From Emiliania huxleyi CCMP1516 (lineage: Eukaryota; Haptophyta; Isochrysidales; Noelaerhabdaceae), in contig NW_005200690.1 of NCBI RefSeq assembly GCF_000372725.1, forward strand, positions 430,048 through 460,099: a stretch of DNA of 30,052 nucleotides, given 5' to 3'. Shown one piece after another: positions 10,626 through 18,241 of this stretch (position 1 is the stretch's first letter; each line of letters begins with the position of its first letter). The position numbers and the translations under genes are program-made. A model generated the notes under the pieces. That model searched no databases. It was not told the DNA's origin and was given only the letters and a program-made list of their open reading frames with translations.

Positions 10626-12131
10626 ATGTCGGATGCTATTCACGATCAGCGAGCGACCAGCCTGGCCGCGCTGCAGGAGGCGCAGGAGCTCGCCAAAGCC
10701 TCCAGCTCTGCTCTCTCGGTGCTGCGGTGGAGCGCCAGCAAGGTCGCCGCCTGCAGTCTCAGGCGCTCGCGGTTGCTGGAGGACAAAGACACTGGCCCCA
10801 GCCTGCTTTCTGGTCGATCTGGTCGACATCAGGACCCAGCCTCGGCGGACCACTACTCGGCGGAGTGCCAGGCGCTGCAGCCGCTGAGGCGTATTCAGCG
10901 GCAGCTGTCTCTCCTCGAGCCCTCCATACCCGGCCCGATGCGCTGGCTAATTCACGTGATGGTGAACAGCCGTCACGACAGCCAGCAGCTGCTGCGCGGC
11001 ATGCTGATCGCGCTGGCGCCGTTCGACTTCTCCGTCTTCCACTTCGACGCTCGCTCGCCCGCCGACGAGACGGCGCTCCGCTATAGCCGGCAGCGCTGGT
11101 TCGCAGAGGCGCGGGTGGTGCACCGCGGCTTTGTCCGCGGGACCGGGTGTATCCTCGAGGCGCTCCAGACCACGGTCGGCTGGATGCTCGGCCAGCGCCG
11201 CGGCGTGCCCTCGCCGCAGCAGGAGGAGACTGCGCGGCGAGATGGTCAGTTCACAGGACGAGCTCACTGCGAGGTAGGTGTGTACTCGCACCTGTGGAAG
11301 CTCGACTCGGACCTGGACCTCTCCCTCCTCGACCTCGCCGCCTTCCGCGCCCTGGTTGCCCACCGCGCGCCTCCTCTCGCAGCCCGCTGACGCGCGTGCT
11401 GCAGCCTTGATCAATCACGCATCCGTCGTCACTCCAGGCGCGCCCTTCCTCTCGCAGCCCGCCGTCGTGCCTGTGCGGCGCGGCCGGCGCGGCTCTGACC
11501 GCACCTCACTCATGGCGGAGCTCGCACGGCGCGACAATGATTCGCGGCTCACGCGGCCGACTGCGCGGGTCGCGGGACGGGAGCGAGTCGCGTCGCAGCG
11601 CCTGCTGCCCAACGGCGACACGCCCGACCTGATCGAGATCATGTGCCCGCTCATCGACGCGGCGCTGCTGCCGGCTTGGCACGCCGCAATCACGCCGATG
11701 GAGACGCGAAACGACTTTGCGGCCGAGCAGGCGCGCGAGACCCTCCGCTCAACTGCACCCCTGCGCGAGTCCTCCGGAGCACGGCCCACGGTGCCTGGCT
11801 GCAGGCGCTCAACGGGCTCGCAAACGCCTTTGCCCAGGCGGCGGGCCGGTGGCCGCCGCCGCGCCCGCTGCAGCCGAGCGACGACCTGCGACCCGTGACT
11901 TTCCGGCCGGCGGGGCTGGTCTTCGACTACGTGCCGCTCATCCACCGAGACACGCGGCTAGTAGGCTGGGGCGCCGCCGCCCACAGGCGCGTCAACGGCA
12001 CGCGCTGCCCCAGGCTGCTGACGGCTGCCGACGGAGGCCGGCGGGCGAGGTGGAGGGTGTGGGCACAGGAGGCGACGGCGAACGCGACGGCGCGCGTGGC
12101 GGAGCGGCCGTGGCGGTGGACGTACGTGTGA
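10626..12131 (+). CDS. Glycosyltransferase-like (DUF707-like) protein, three exons
   Basis: Exons 10626-11364, 11438-11718 and 11805-12131 join in frame to 448 aa. Intron 1 (73 nt, GC-AG) is flanked by a near-identical direct repeat, GCGCGCC...CCTCTCGCAGCCCGC, at donor and acceptor. Intron 2 (86 nt, GC-AG) is inferred from the frame change and is less certain. The core begins MRWLIHVMVNSRHD, followed by SVFHFDARS, HLWKLDSDLDLS with an acidic DSDLD triad, DTPDLIEIMCPLI, and near the C-terminus GLVFDYVPLIHRDTRLVGWG. The order (acidic motif after LW, then an E-M-P segment, then V.D...H..) recalls the DUF707 family of putative GT-A glycosyltransferases. That link is by pattern memory only. The first 90 residues are weakly conserved in character and may be mis-started. 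Confidence 0.6.
11365..11437 (+). other. GC-AG intron with flanking direct repeat
   Basis: It is 73 nt long. The donor side reads GCGCGCCTCCTCTCGCAGCC and the exon after the acceptor GCGCGCCCTTCCTCTCGCAG, so both junctions carry the same sequence. Removal joins CAC C|GC GCG in frame. Confidence 0.7.
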
Positions 12132-12473
12132 TGTGTGCGGGTGCTCTAAGTTATAGAGAGACCGACGGAACGCGAACACACGCGATGCAACAGCATCAAC
12201 GGAGCGCGAACGACAGCGCCGGGCCAAAGCACGTTACACGCTCGGCGCCGCTCCCACAGCCCCGTCGCACCTCCTCCCCCGCGTCCAAAACTACATCATC
12301 GAGCGCGCCTGTACCAGCTGTAGCTCTCGCAAAACGAGGCGGTGTGCATGCAAAAGGGCCCAGGGCGCCGCCCTCGGAAGCTTCGCGAGGGCTTCGCGAG
12401 CGTCGTTACCAAGCGTGGAAGGGCGGGGGGCCGCGTGGTGCTCCATTCCCCTCCTCCCGCGAATGTCGGCGTG
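12132..12473. other. Intergenic region between convergent genes
   Basis: It lies between the stop codons of the glycosyltransferase-like gene (plus) and the multi-exon gene (minus), so it should contain both 3' ends. No gene or strong repeat is seen. Confidence 0.5.
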
Positions 12474-12909
12474 TCACATCGGGCCATGGGAGTGCTCGTT
12501 GCCGTCGGTCGAGAAGAAGGAGTCGCCCCACGAGTGAGCGAGCCCGTCGCACTCCATGGGCGTGCCGTGCCCGTGGCTGGTCAAGCCGCTCCATGAGGGT
12601 GCGAGACCCGCCTGCAGGGGGGAGGGAGGCGAGGCGAAAGGAGGGAGCGGGGCAGACAGAGCGAGGTGAGAGGAGGAGGGAGGGGTGGGAGAGGGGGGGG
12701 GGGGGAGAGAGGCAGACCGGGGAGTAGACACACCTCCCCAAACGGCGCCGCAAGTGGGGCCGCCTCGGCAAAGGCGGGCGCAAACGCCGCCGCAAACGCC
12801 GGCGGCACGAGGCCGCCGCTGCTGCTCCCAGTCCCGGAAGAGGGGAGGGAGGAGGAGCTGGCGTCGGCGGGACCACCGCCGCCGCCGCCGCCGCCGCCGC
12901 CTCCGCCGC

Positions 12910-12940
<31 letters not shown>

Positions 12941-15900
12941 TCCGCCGCCGCAGCTGCCGCCGCCGCCGCTGCCGCCGCCTCCTCCTCCTCCCCGTCCAGC
13001 CTTCCCGGCAACGGCTCCAGCGCCGCAGTCGCCTCCGGCAGAGGGTAGCGCCGGCACCTGCGTCGCAAGTCGCTTGCGGGACGGGTCGTCCGCGGTTACG
13101 TAGCCCGACGTGCCTACGTGCTGAAGACTCAAGAAATGGGCGGGAAGAAATGAGTTGTGCAGCGGAGTACGGTCGGATACGGCCGACTACGGGAGGGGTC
13201 GCTGGTTGGAAGACATGAATACGCATTCCGCTTCTAGCCCCGACGCGCCGTACCCTCCGGCGCGGGCGAACGCAACCAGCTCGGCGGCGGTGACGCCTGT
13301 GGACATGTCTCAGACATGTCTCGGACATGACCTGGACGCGTCCTCCAGCTCGGCGGCGGTGACGCCGGAGGAGGTGCAGTGGTGCGACATGGCGGAGGCG
13401 AGGACGGCGAGCGTTCGCTCCCACTCCTCCTCTGGACAGCCGCGGGAGTGGCTGCCGAGGGAGCCTCCGATCGACTCGCGCAGCGAGGAGAGCAGGCGNN
13501 NNNNNNNNNNNNNNNNNNNNNNNNNNNNNNNNNNNNNNNNNNNNNNNNNNNNNNNNNNNNNNNNNNNNNNNNNNNNNNNNNNNNNNNNNNNNNNNNNNAT
13601 GAAGGTAGATGCCGTTTCCGCCGAACGGAGCAGCCATATGGGATCAGGTAGCTTCTCGGACAGTATCAGAGGGAAAGTCGCTCGCGAGCGACGAGTGGTA
13701 AAGAATGCGACCCTCGCCACGCGGCTTGGGTCCCATGTGGAGCAAGGGGAAGCAGGTAGTGGCCAGCAGAAAGGGGGACAAACGATTAATTGGGGGGGGG
13801 GGGGGGAAGGCGGCACCGGTCGCTCGGTTCCACGGCGACAGCATGTGCTCTGTCTCGTGCGACGCGATCAGGCCGTCAGGGCCGTACGGATCGGGCGGCG
13901 CTTGGCACGCGTTGCAGTGCTGGAAGGGGGGGGGCGCGGCGGAGTGGTAGGAGAGCGCCGCCACCTATGCAAGTCACGGTGGGGCACGGGTCGACTCGCA
14001 GCGACAAGGGGGCGGAAGCGGTGGGGTGGTGGTAGGGGCAGAAGTGGTGGGTGGTGGTACGGTGGGTGGTGCTAGGTGGTGGTTGAGTGGTGCTAGGTGG
14101 TGAGCCGGCGCCACCGGGATGGCGGAGACGGTCGGCGTCGACGAGGCGAGCGAGTGCGCGCAGTGCAGCCGGCAGTAGGTGCGGCGGAGGATGCCCAGCT
14201 GCTGCGGCGTCATCATCGTGTAGGAGGAGGGCAGGGCGGTGAAGTGAGGCAGCGAGAGAGCGGCCGAGAGGCGGACGGGGCAGTCTGCAAAGCCGCAGTC
14301 GTGCTGCGGCCCGACTTGGTCCGACTTGATTGCAATCACGTACTCGGGCAGCGAGCAGGGCAGCGCCTGTGCGAGGGCGGCAGGGCATCTAGACAGGTCA
14401 GTGAGGTGGGTACGGTCAGGTACAGGTGCACGGAAGGGGAGGTACGGTCAGGTTAGGTGCAGTCAGGTGCACTCCTCCGCACACACGAGGGCGGCGGGAG
14501 CGAGGGGGCGAGGGGGGGGGGGGGGGGGGGCCGGGGAAGAGCGGAGAGGGGGGAGAGGGGGGAGAGGGGGGAGAGGGGGGAGAGGGGGGGAGAAGGGGGA
14601 GAGGGGGGAGGGGGGAAAGGGCTCGGAGAGGGCGGGACCTTGTCGGCATCCTGCGCCTCGGGCTGCGGGTACGCGTCCAGCCGGAGGGGCCGGTCCTGCG
14701 ACGCAGTCAGCACGGACATCATCTTGTCGAAGGCGGCGTCGTCGGCGAGGCTAGCCTGCGAGAGGAGAAGGGCCCGGAGAGGAGCTCAGGGGAGGCCCAA
14801 CCACCCCTGCCGGTGATGCTGGCGAGGTCTTGCCGGGTCGGCGGCGCGAGAGGAGTCGTAGAGCAAGCCGACGCACGAGTCGAACCGGAGGACGAGGAAG
14901 AGGGGGTGCTGCGGGGACGGCAAGGACGGGCGGGGTAGAGAGGCAGGAGACTGGAGAGCCGCGGTGTGAGGTCGTCGGCGTGGTTGGGTAGGTTGTTGTC
15001 CCTCGGCTGTCTCTCGGCTGCCTCTCGGCTGCCTCTCGGCTGCCTCTCGGCTGTCTCTCGGCTGCCTCTCGGCTGTCTCTCGAGCCACCTTGCACTTGTT
15101 TCGGATGTTGACGGCCGAGAGGTAAGCGCGCAGCCCGTCGATCGAGTTGTCGATCTGGAGCCGCACCGCGCCTTTGTCCACCTTCATGGGGAGATACGGG
15201 CGAGATACGGGCGAGATTGGGGGAGGTGTGCCGCACCCGCGCCCTTGTCAACCTTCTCCATGCGCCGCTCGAGCATCTCGGGCGCGAACGGCATGCAGGT
15301 CGCCGCCGTGCCTGTTTTGTTCTTATGAGTCTCATCATTGTTATCACTATCAGGCAGTGGGAGTCCCCTGCGTTGCTCCTATTGCCCCTCCACCCCTGAG
15401 ATCTGGGGAGATCTGGGGAGATTTGGGGAGATCTGGGGAGATAGGCCCGAGCTCGTCTCAGGCCTCGAGATCTGGGGAGATATTCCGCATCTAGGGCCGT
15501 GCCGGCCGACCCGTCGACGCGCGCGCCGCCGGCGCCCGTCGCGGACGAGCTCGCCTGCGGACATGTCTCGGACACGTCTCGGACATGTCTCAGACACGTC
15601 TCGGACATGCCCCGGACACTTCCGGCCGAGCCAAGAGCGCCTTTTGCGCCGCCCCGCTCCTCTCGGCCCACGCATCTCGGCTCCCCTCGGCTCCCTCTTC
15701 TCGGCTCCTCTCCGCCTTTCCGCCGCCCCGCTCCTTGGGCTGCCGCTTGCGTGCGTCCACCCGGATCGGCGGCGAGACGAGCGCTGCAGCAATGGACATC
15801 GTCGAGCTGAGCGGCACCTGGGGAGATGCGGGGAGATGCGGGGAGATGTGGGGAGAGGTTGGGAGACGTTGACATCGTCGAGCTCGGCGGCACCGCCGGC

Positions 15901-16867
15901 GGCAACGCCACAGCGACCACCGCGTCCGGCCCGAGCGGAGGAGCGAGCAGCGCCGTCGCCGTCGCCGTCGCGGGCGGGAAGGGGTCGGCCTCGGCGCGCG
16001 GGACCTGAAAGAAGAAATCAGGGGCGGCGAGCAGTCGGCGTGGTGACTTCTTTTCCCCACCGCCTCGGCGCGGTGGACCAGCAGCGTCGCCATCAGGTGC
16101 ATCTGCCGCCCCTTGAGGTTGTACGAGGTCGTCTTGAAGGTGAGCGCGGAAAAGGAGGCGCGGCCGGAGACCAGAGGCAACAGCGTGCCTCCCTCGAGGC
16201 CGCACGAGGTGGCCGCTTCGGAGGCGACGTCGAGCGTCACCGCCGACAGCAGCACCGCCGCGCGCTCCGGCAGCGGCCCTCCGTCGCCGCGCCACGCCTC
16301 GACGGCAATCCGCGGCAGCGTGCAGTTCTTGTGCCACGTCCACGAGGGAGGGTCGCCCACCTGCAGCGGCGGATCAGTGTAGGTCGTGACACACCGGTGT
16401 GAATGCGAGTGAGAACGCCACGTCCACGCCGGAGGCTCGCAGGCCTGCAGCGGCCGATCAACAGAGACACTAATCAGTGAGTTAATAAATCAGAACAGAC
16501 AGCGCTCGCAGGCCTGCAGCGGCGGCCGCTCCATGCTGACGCGCAGCCGGAGCGGCGAGGCCGACGGCGAGGCGCGCGGCCACGGCAGGTCCGTCCCCGA
16601 CCCCTGGTCTGCGTGCAGTGCGTACGACGACGGCTCCCAGGAGAAGGTGCGGCTGGCGCCGGCGCCCGGGGCATCGTCGAGGTACCTGGGAAGGGAGCCG
16701 GTCCAGGTAAAGGCTCCGAGGCGGCGGCCACCGTGTGCGTGGCGGCGCGAACGCCGCGGTGGCGGCGCGGTGGCGGAAATCCGGGCGGTGCGGAGGCTCT
16801 GGTGGAGGCGCGGAGGCTGTTTTGGCAGGAGACGCCTGAAGAGCTGGTCCTCGAGCGATTCGAGCAT
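12474..16867 (-). CDS. Multi-exon gene, possible Ig-fold DNA-binding protein; not recognised
   Basis: Exons that join in frame, in order: 16867-16514, 16360-16079, 16004-15894, 15817-15620, 15554-15503, 15311-15253, 15181-15089, 14908-14834, 14755-14639, 14366-14106 (or 14115), 13919-13817, then beyond the assembly gap 13498-13366 and 13296 onward. Weaker exons follow from 13113 (with a Gly tract) and to the stop at 12474. Most joins preserve phase 0. Exon 2 contains VLLSAVTLDV and FSALTFKTTSYNLKGRQMHL, a strand pattern like p53/Runt/Ndt80-type immunoglobulin-fold DNA-binding domains; exon 4 has a basic DARKRQPKER stretch that could be a nuclear signal. A Cys/His-rich region (HDCGFADC, YCRLHCAH, HCNACQ) follows. 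The transcription-factor idea is inference. Most introns are short and flanked by direct repeats. The model is broken by the gap, and exon 15817-15620 may hide another 74-nt intron. Confidence 0.55.
13297..13365 (-). mobile_element. Introner-like GC-AG intron, ACATGTC family
   Basis: This 69-nt intron starts GCGTCACCGCCGCCGAGCTG, and exactly the same bases follow its acceptor (CCACAG). The interior is GACATGTCTGAGACATGTCC-like tandem repeat, shared with the intron at 15555-15619. Confidence 0.75.
13499..13598. other. Assembly gap of exactly 100 N
   Basis: A run of 100 N, the usual placeholder for a gap of unknown size. It cuts the SDR pseudogene and an intron or exon of the minus-strand gene. 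Confidence 0.99.
13599..13787 (-). pseudogene. Frameshifted SDR gene fragment
   Basis: Read on the minus strand, this aligns along its whole length with about 7152-7340 of the intact SDR gene. Matching peptides occur in three successive frames: LSPFLLATTCFPLL and HSSLASDF, then LSEK, then GGNGIYL (intact: LSHFLLTTKCFPLL, HSSLARDF, LSEK, GGNGNYL). At least two frameshifts are therefore present, and the fragment runs into the assembly gap. It covers the catalytic Ser region but not the YxxxK. It lies in the interval between two exons of the minus-strand gene. Confidence 0.85.
14367..14638 (-). other. Larger intron with G-rich/GGGGAGA microsatellite
   Basis: This 272-nt GT-AG intron is inferred between exons 14755-14639 and 14366-14106. 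Most of it is a run of G (14511-14530) plus a GGGGAGA-type repeat (to about 14620), polypyrimidine on the coding strand. Confidence 0.6.
14756..14833 (-). mobile_element. Introner-like GC-AG intron with flanking repeat
   Basis: It is 78 nt. The donor side GCAAGACCTCGCC resembles the post-acceptor sequence GCTAGCCTCGCC. Removal joins GAC CCG|GCT AGC in phase 0. Confidence 0.65.
14909..15088 (-). other. GT-AG intron with GCCGAGAGGCA tandem repeat
   Basis: It is 180 nt. The donor is TGCAAG|GTGGCT and the acceptor CCCCGCAG. The first half is a tandem array of an about 11-nt unit, CCGAGAGGCAG or CCGAGAGACAG, about eight times. Confidence 0.65.
15182..15252 (-). mobile_element. Introner-like GT-AG intron with flanking repeat
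   Basis: It is 71 nt. The donor side GTTGACAAGGGCGCGGGTGC matches the post-acceptor side GTGGACAAAGGCGCGGTGCG. The interior has tandem TCTCGCCCGTA units. Removal joins GAG AAG|GTG GAC in phase 0. Confidence 0.75.
15312..15502 (-). mobile_element. Introner-like GC-AG intron, ATCTCCCC family
   Basis: It is 191 nt. Donor GCACGGCCCTAGATGCGG and post-acceptor GCACGGCGGCGACCTGC form the flanking repeat. The interior has several AGATCTCCCC units, like the intron at 15818-15893, plus unrelated sequence. Confidence 0.65.
15555..15619 (-). mobile_element. Introner-like GT-AG intron, ACATGTC family
   Basis: It is 65 nt. Its interior is the ACATGTCCGAGACGTGTC tandem array ending CCGCAG, nearly the same as the interior of the intron at 13297-13365. 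Phase 0 is preserved between exons 15817-15620 and 15554-15503. Confidence 0.7.
15818..15893 (-). mobile_element. Introner-like GT-AG intron, ATCTCCCC family
   Basis: It is 76 nt. Donor GTGCCGCCGAGCTCGACGAT and post-acceptor GTGCCGCTCAGCTCGACGAT form a near-perfect flanking repeat of about 23 nt. The interior is tandem CATCTCCCCG and ends CCCCAG. Confidence 0.78.
16005..16078 (-). mobile_element. Introner-like GT-AG intron with flanking repeat
   Basis: It is 74 nt. Donor GTCCACCGCGCCGAGGCGG and post-acceptor GTCCCGCGCGCCGAGGCCG are near-identical. Acceptor is TTCTTTCAG. Phase 0 is preserved. Confidence 0.75.
16361..16513 (-). other. GC-AG intron with an internal duplicate of its 3' junction
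   Basis: It is 153 nt and joins CTG CAG|GTG GGC in phase 0. Inside, near 16445, a second CTGCAG is followed by a diverged copy of the next exon's start (CCTCCGGCGTGGACGTGG against CCTCCCTCGTGGACGTGG). Using the inner acceptor would also stay in frame and add about 28 residues. Confidence 0.6.
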
Positions 16868-17177
16868 GGTGCCGGAGTCGAGGGGGTGCCGCGAGGACGC
16901 CTGCGCGAGGGAGGGCGCGCCACCGCGGCTGGGTCATGGGCTCCAGGCCACATCCAGGCCATGTGAGCTCTGCTCGGCTAAACACACCCTGCAGGCGCGG
17001 CGCGAGGCTCGGTCCGGCCTTGGGCAGTTTTTTCTTTTTTGTCTGCCTTCGATTTTTATTAATTTACTTTGAAGTCCTTTCATCCTCATGCAGCGGCCAA
17101 GCGTTTGCCGCATCGCTGGGAGGTAGTCTTTCGAAATAATTTCATCGGCGCGCTTGTACGTCGTAGTACGTACCAGG

Positions 17178-17226
17178 TTTAGTGTTAGAGTTGTTTGGTA
17201 TTGCTAAAAATCTCTCTCTCGATGAC
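17178..17226 (-). pseudogene. Inverted copy of the 3' end of the 5568-6404 sulfotransferase
   Basis: Read on the minus strand, ATCGAGAGAGAGATTTTTAG and the following AATACCAAACAACTCTAACA match 6388-6423, the last codons, stop and 3' flank of the first sulfotransferase, apart from an extra GA. The insertion shifts the stop out of frame. It lies 100 bases beyond the stop of the second sulfotransferase. Confidence 0.8.
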
Positions 17227-17328
17227 CGAACTAATGGGTAATGCAGCTTTCGGTGAAGCGCCCTACGCCTACCTACAACCTAGCATACATCTTGAGATCT
17301 TGTCTCAAGAGAACCTCCGGCGCTCGCG

Positions 17329-18126
17329 TCAGCCACCCGGCCAGGGCCAGAATCCGAGTCTCGAAAAGTCGTCGCTGTAGATGCGCTGCATGCGCCGCAC
17401 ATTGTCCGCGTCAATGTCACTCGGCACCAGCTTCTTGCATGCCGCCGCCAACGAGGCCGAAGACAGCATCTGAGCGTGTGACGACATATCGAGGTATCGA
17501 ATCCCCAGCCCGTGCTCGCGCATGAGCGCGTCGAAATCGTGCTCCAGCGTCGAGTGATTGAGCACGAATTGGCACGCGCGCCGGCCTTCACCCGTCCAGA
17601 CAAAGCGAGAATTCGGCAGGAAGTGACAATTCCCGACTTGGCGCCGCCGGGTCGCGTTCTTTGCGGCCGCGTAGGAGGAGAGCTCTTGGCGGAGGTATTC
17701 GTTCAGGCCGAGCACCGTGCAGCGCTTCCTCGAGGAGAAGCTTTGCTGGTCCGGCGGAAGCTGCATGGAATGTCTTCTACGCTGGTGCGGCTTACGGGAA
17801 GGTGCGCTGTCGTAAGCCTGCATGTAGTGGAGCCACCCGTACTGCGAGACGGCCCGAGCAAACGGGCTGCGTATGACGCAAAAGACAGCCCTGCCCTGGT
17901 AAATGTGCGGCTCCGGCAGCGCGTCGATCGGAAGATGGTAATATGGGCATCCATCACCCACGTGGACACGAGTGTGGTTCCGCACGGCCCAGCGTCCCCA
18001 AAATACGCCAAGTTTTCTGGCGGCGTCCTCAATCGCGCTGCCCGCATTCTTGGGTATATGGAGGAAGGCCAGATTCGGGCGATTCAGGGCGCTACTCGAT
18101 GGCTCTTGCATGAGCGTCGCTCTCAC
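17329..18126 (-). CDS. Second sulfotransferase family protein
   Basis: This 265-aa intact frame has the P-loop HIPKNAGSA at residues 23-31 and the 3'-phosphate element VIRSPFARAVSQYGW at about 84-98, both typical of carbohydrate-type sulfotransferases. A later FVLNHSTLEHDFDALM segment and a C-terminal YSDDFSRLGFW fit the end of the fold, so the protein looks complete. The first ATG is used; an inner Met lies at residue 6. No membrane anchor is seen. It shares little sequence with the sulfotransferase at 5568-6404 beyond the motifs, so they are not recent duplicates, although the 3' end of that gene lies inverted just downstream. The start codons of this gene and the methyltransferase are 115 bases apart and divergent. 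The acceptor is unknown. Confidence 0.8.
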   Translation of the reverse strand: MRATLMQEPSSSALNRPNLAFLHIPKNAGSAIEDAARKLGVFWGRWAVRNHTRVHVGDGCPYYHLPIDALPEPHIYQGRAVFCVIRSPFARAVSQYGWLHYMQAYDSAPSRKPHQRRRHSMQLPPDQQSFSSRKRCTVLGLNEYLRQELSSYAAAKNATRRRQVGNCHFLPNSRFVWTGEGRRACQFVLNHSTLEHDFDALMREHGLGIRYLDMSSHAQMLSSASLAAACKKLVPSDIDADNVRRMQRIYSDDFSRLGFWPWPGG

Positions 18127-18241
18127 AAAAGAATTCTAACGAGCGCGCGCACTGGCACTAACACTGACGGTTTAATGAAGGGGGGGGGGGGGGGGGCGCA
18201 GGTGACGTGGCGCTCGTTGCGACCCTTCCGAAATCGGTCGG
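18127..18241. promoter_or_regulatory. Divergent intergenic region with poly-G run
   Basis: These 115 bases separate divergent start codons and so must contain 5' leaders and possibly a shared promoter. A run of about 17 G (18180-18196) lies in it. No TATA-like element is convincing. Confidence 0.45.

Noticed and set aside
13499..13598. Translations containing X across the gap
   Set aside because: These are unknown bases, so nothing can be inferred about coding.
15601..15740. Additional 74-nt intron inside exon 15817-15620
   Set aside because: A GAGCGGGGCGGCG repeat 74 bases apart and GCCGAG units suggest one, but removal breaks the phase to the next exon unless another donor is used. It is left unresolved.
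14751..16343. 530-residue minus-strand frame as one protein
   Set aside because: It reads through several introns with direct repeats. Only pieces correspond to exons of the proposed gene, and phases at the junctions favour splicing.
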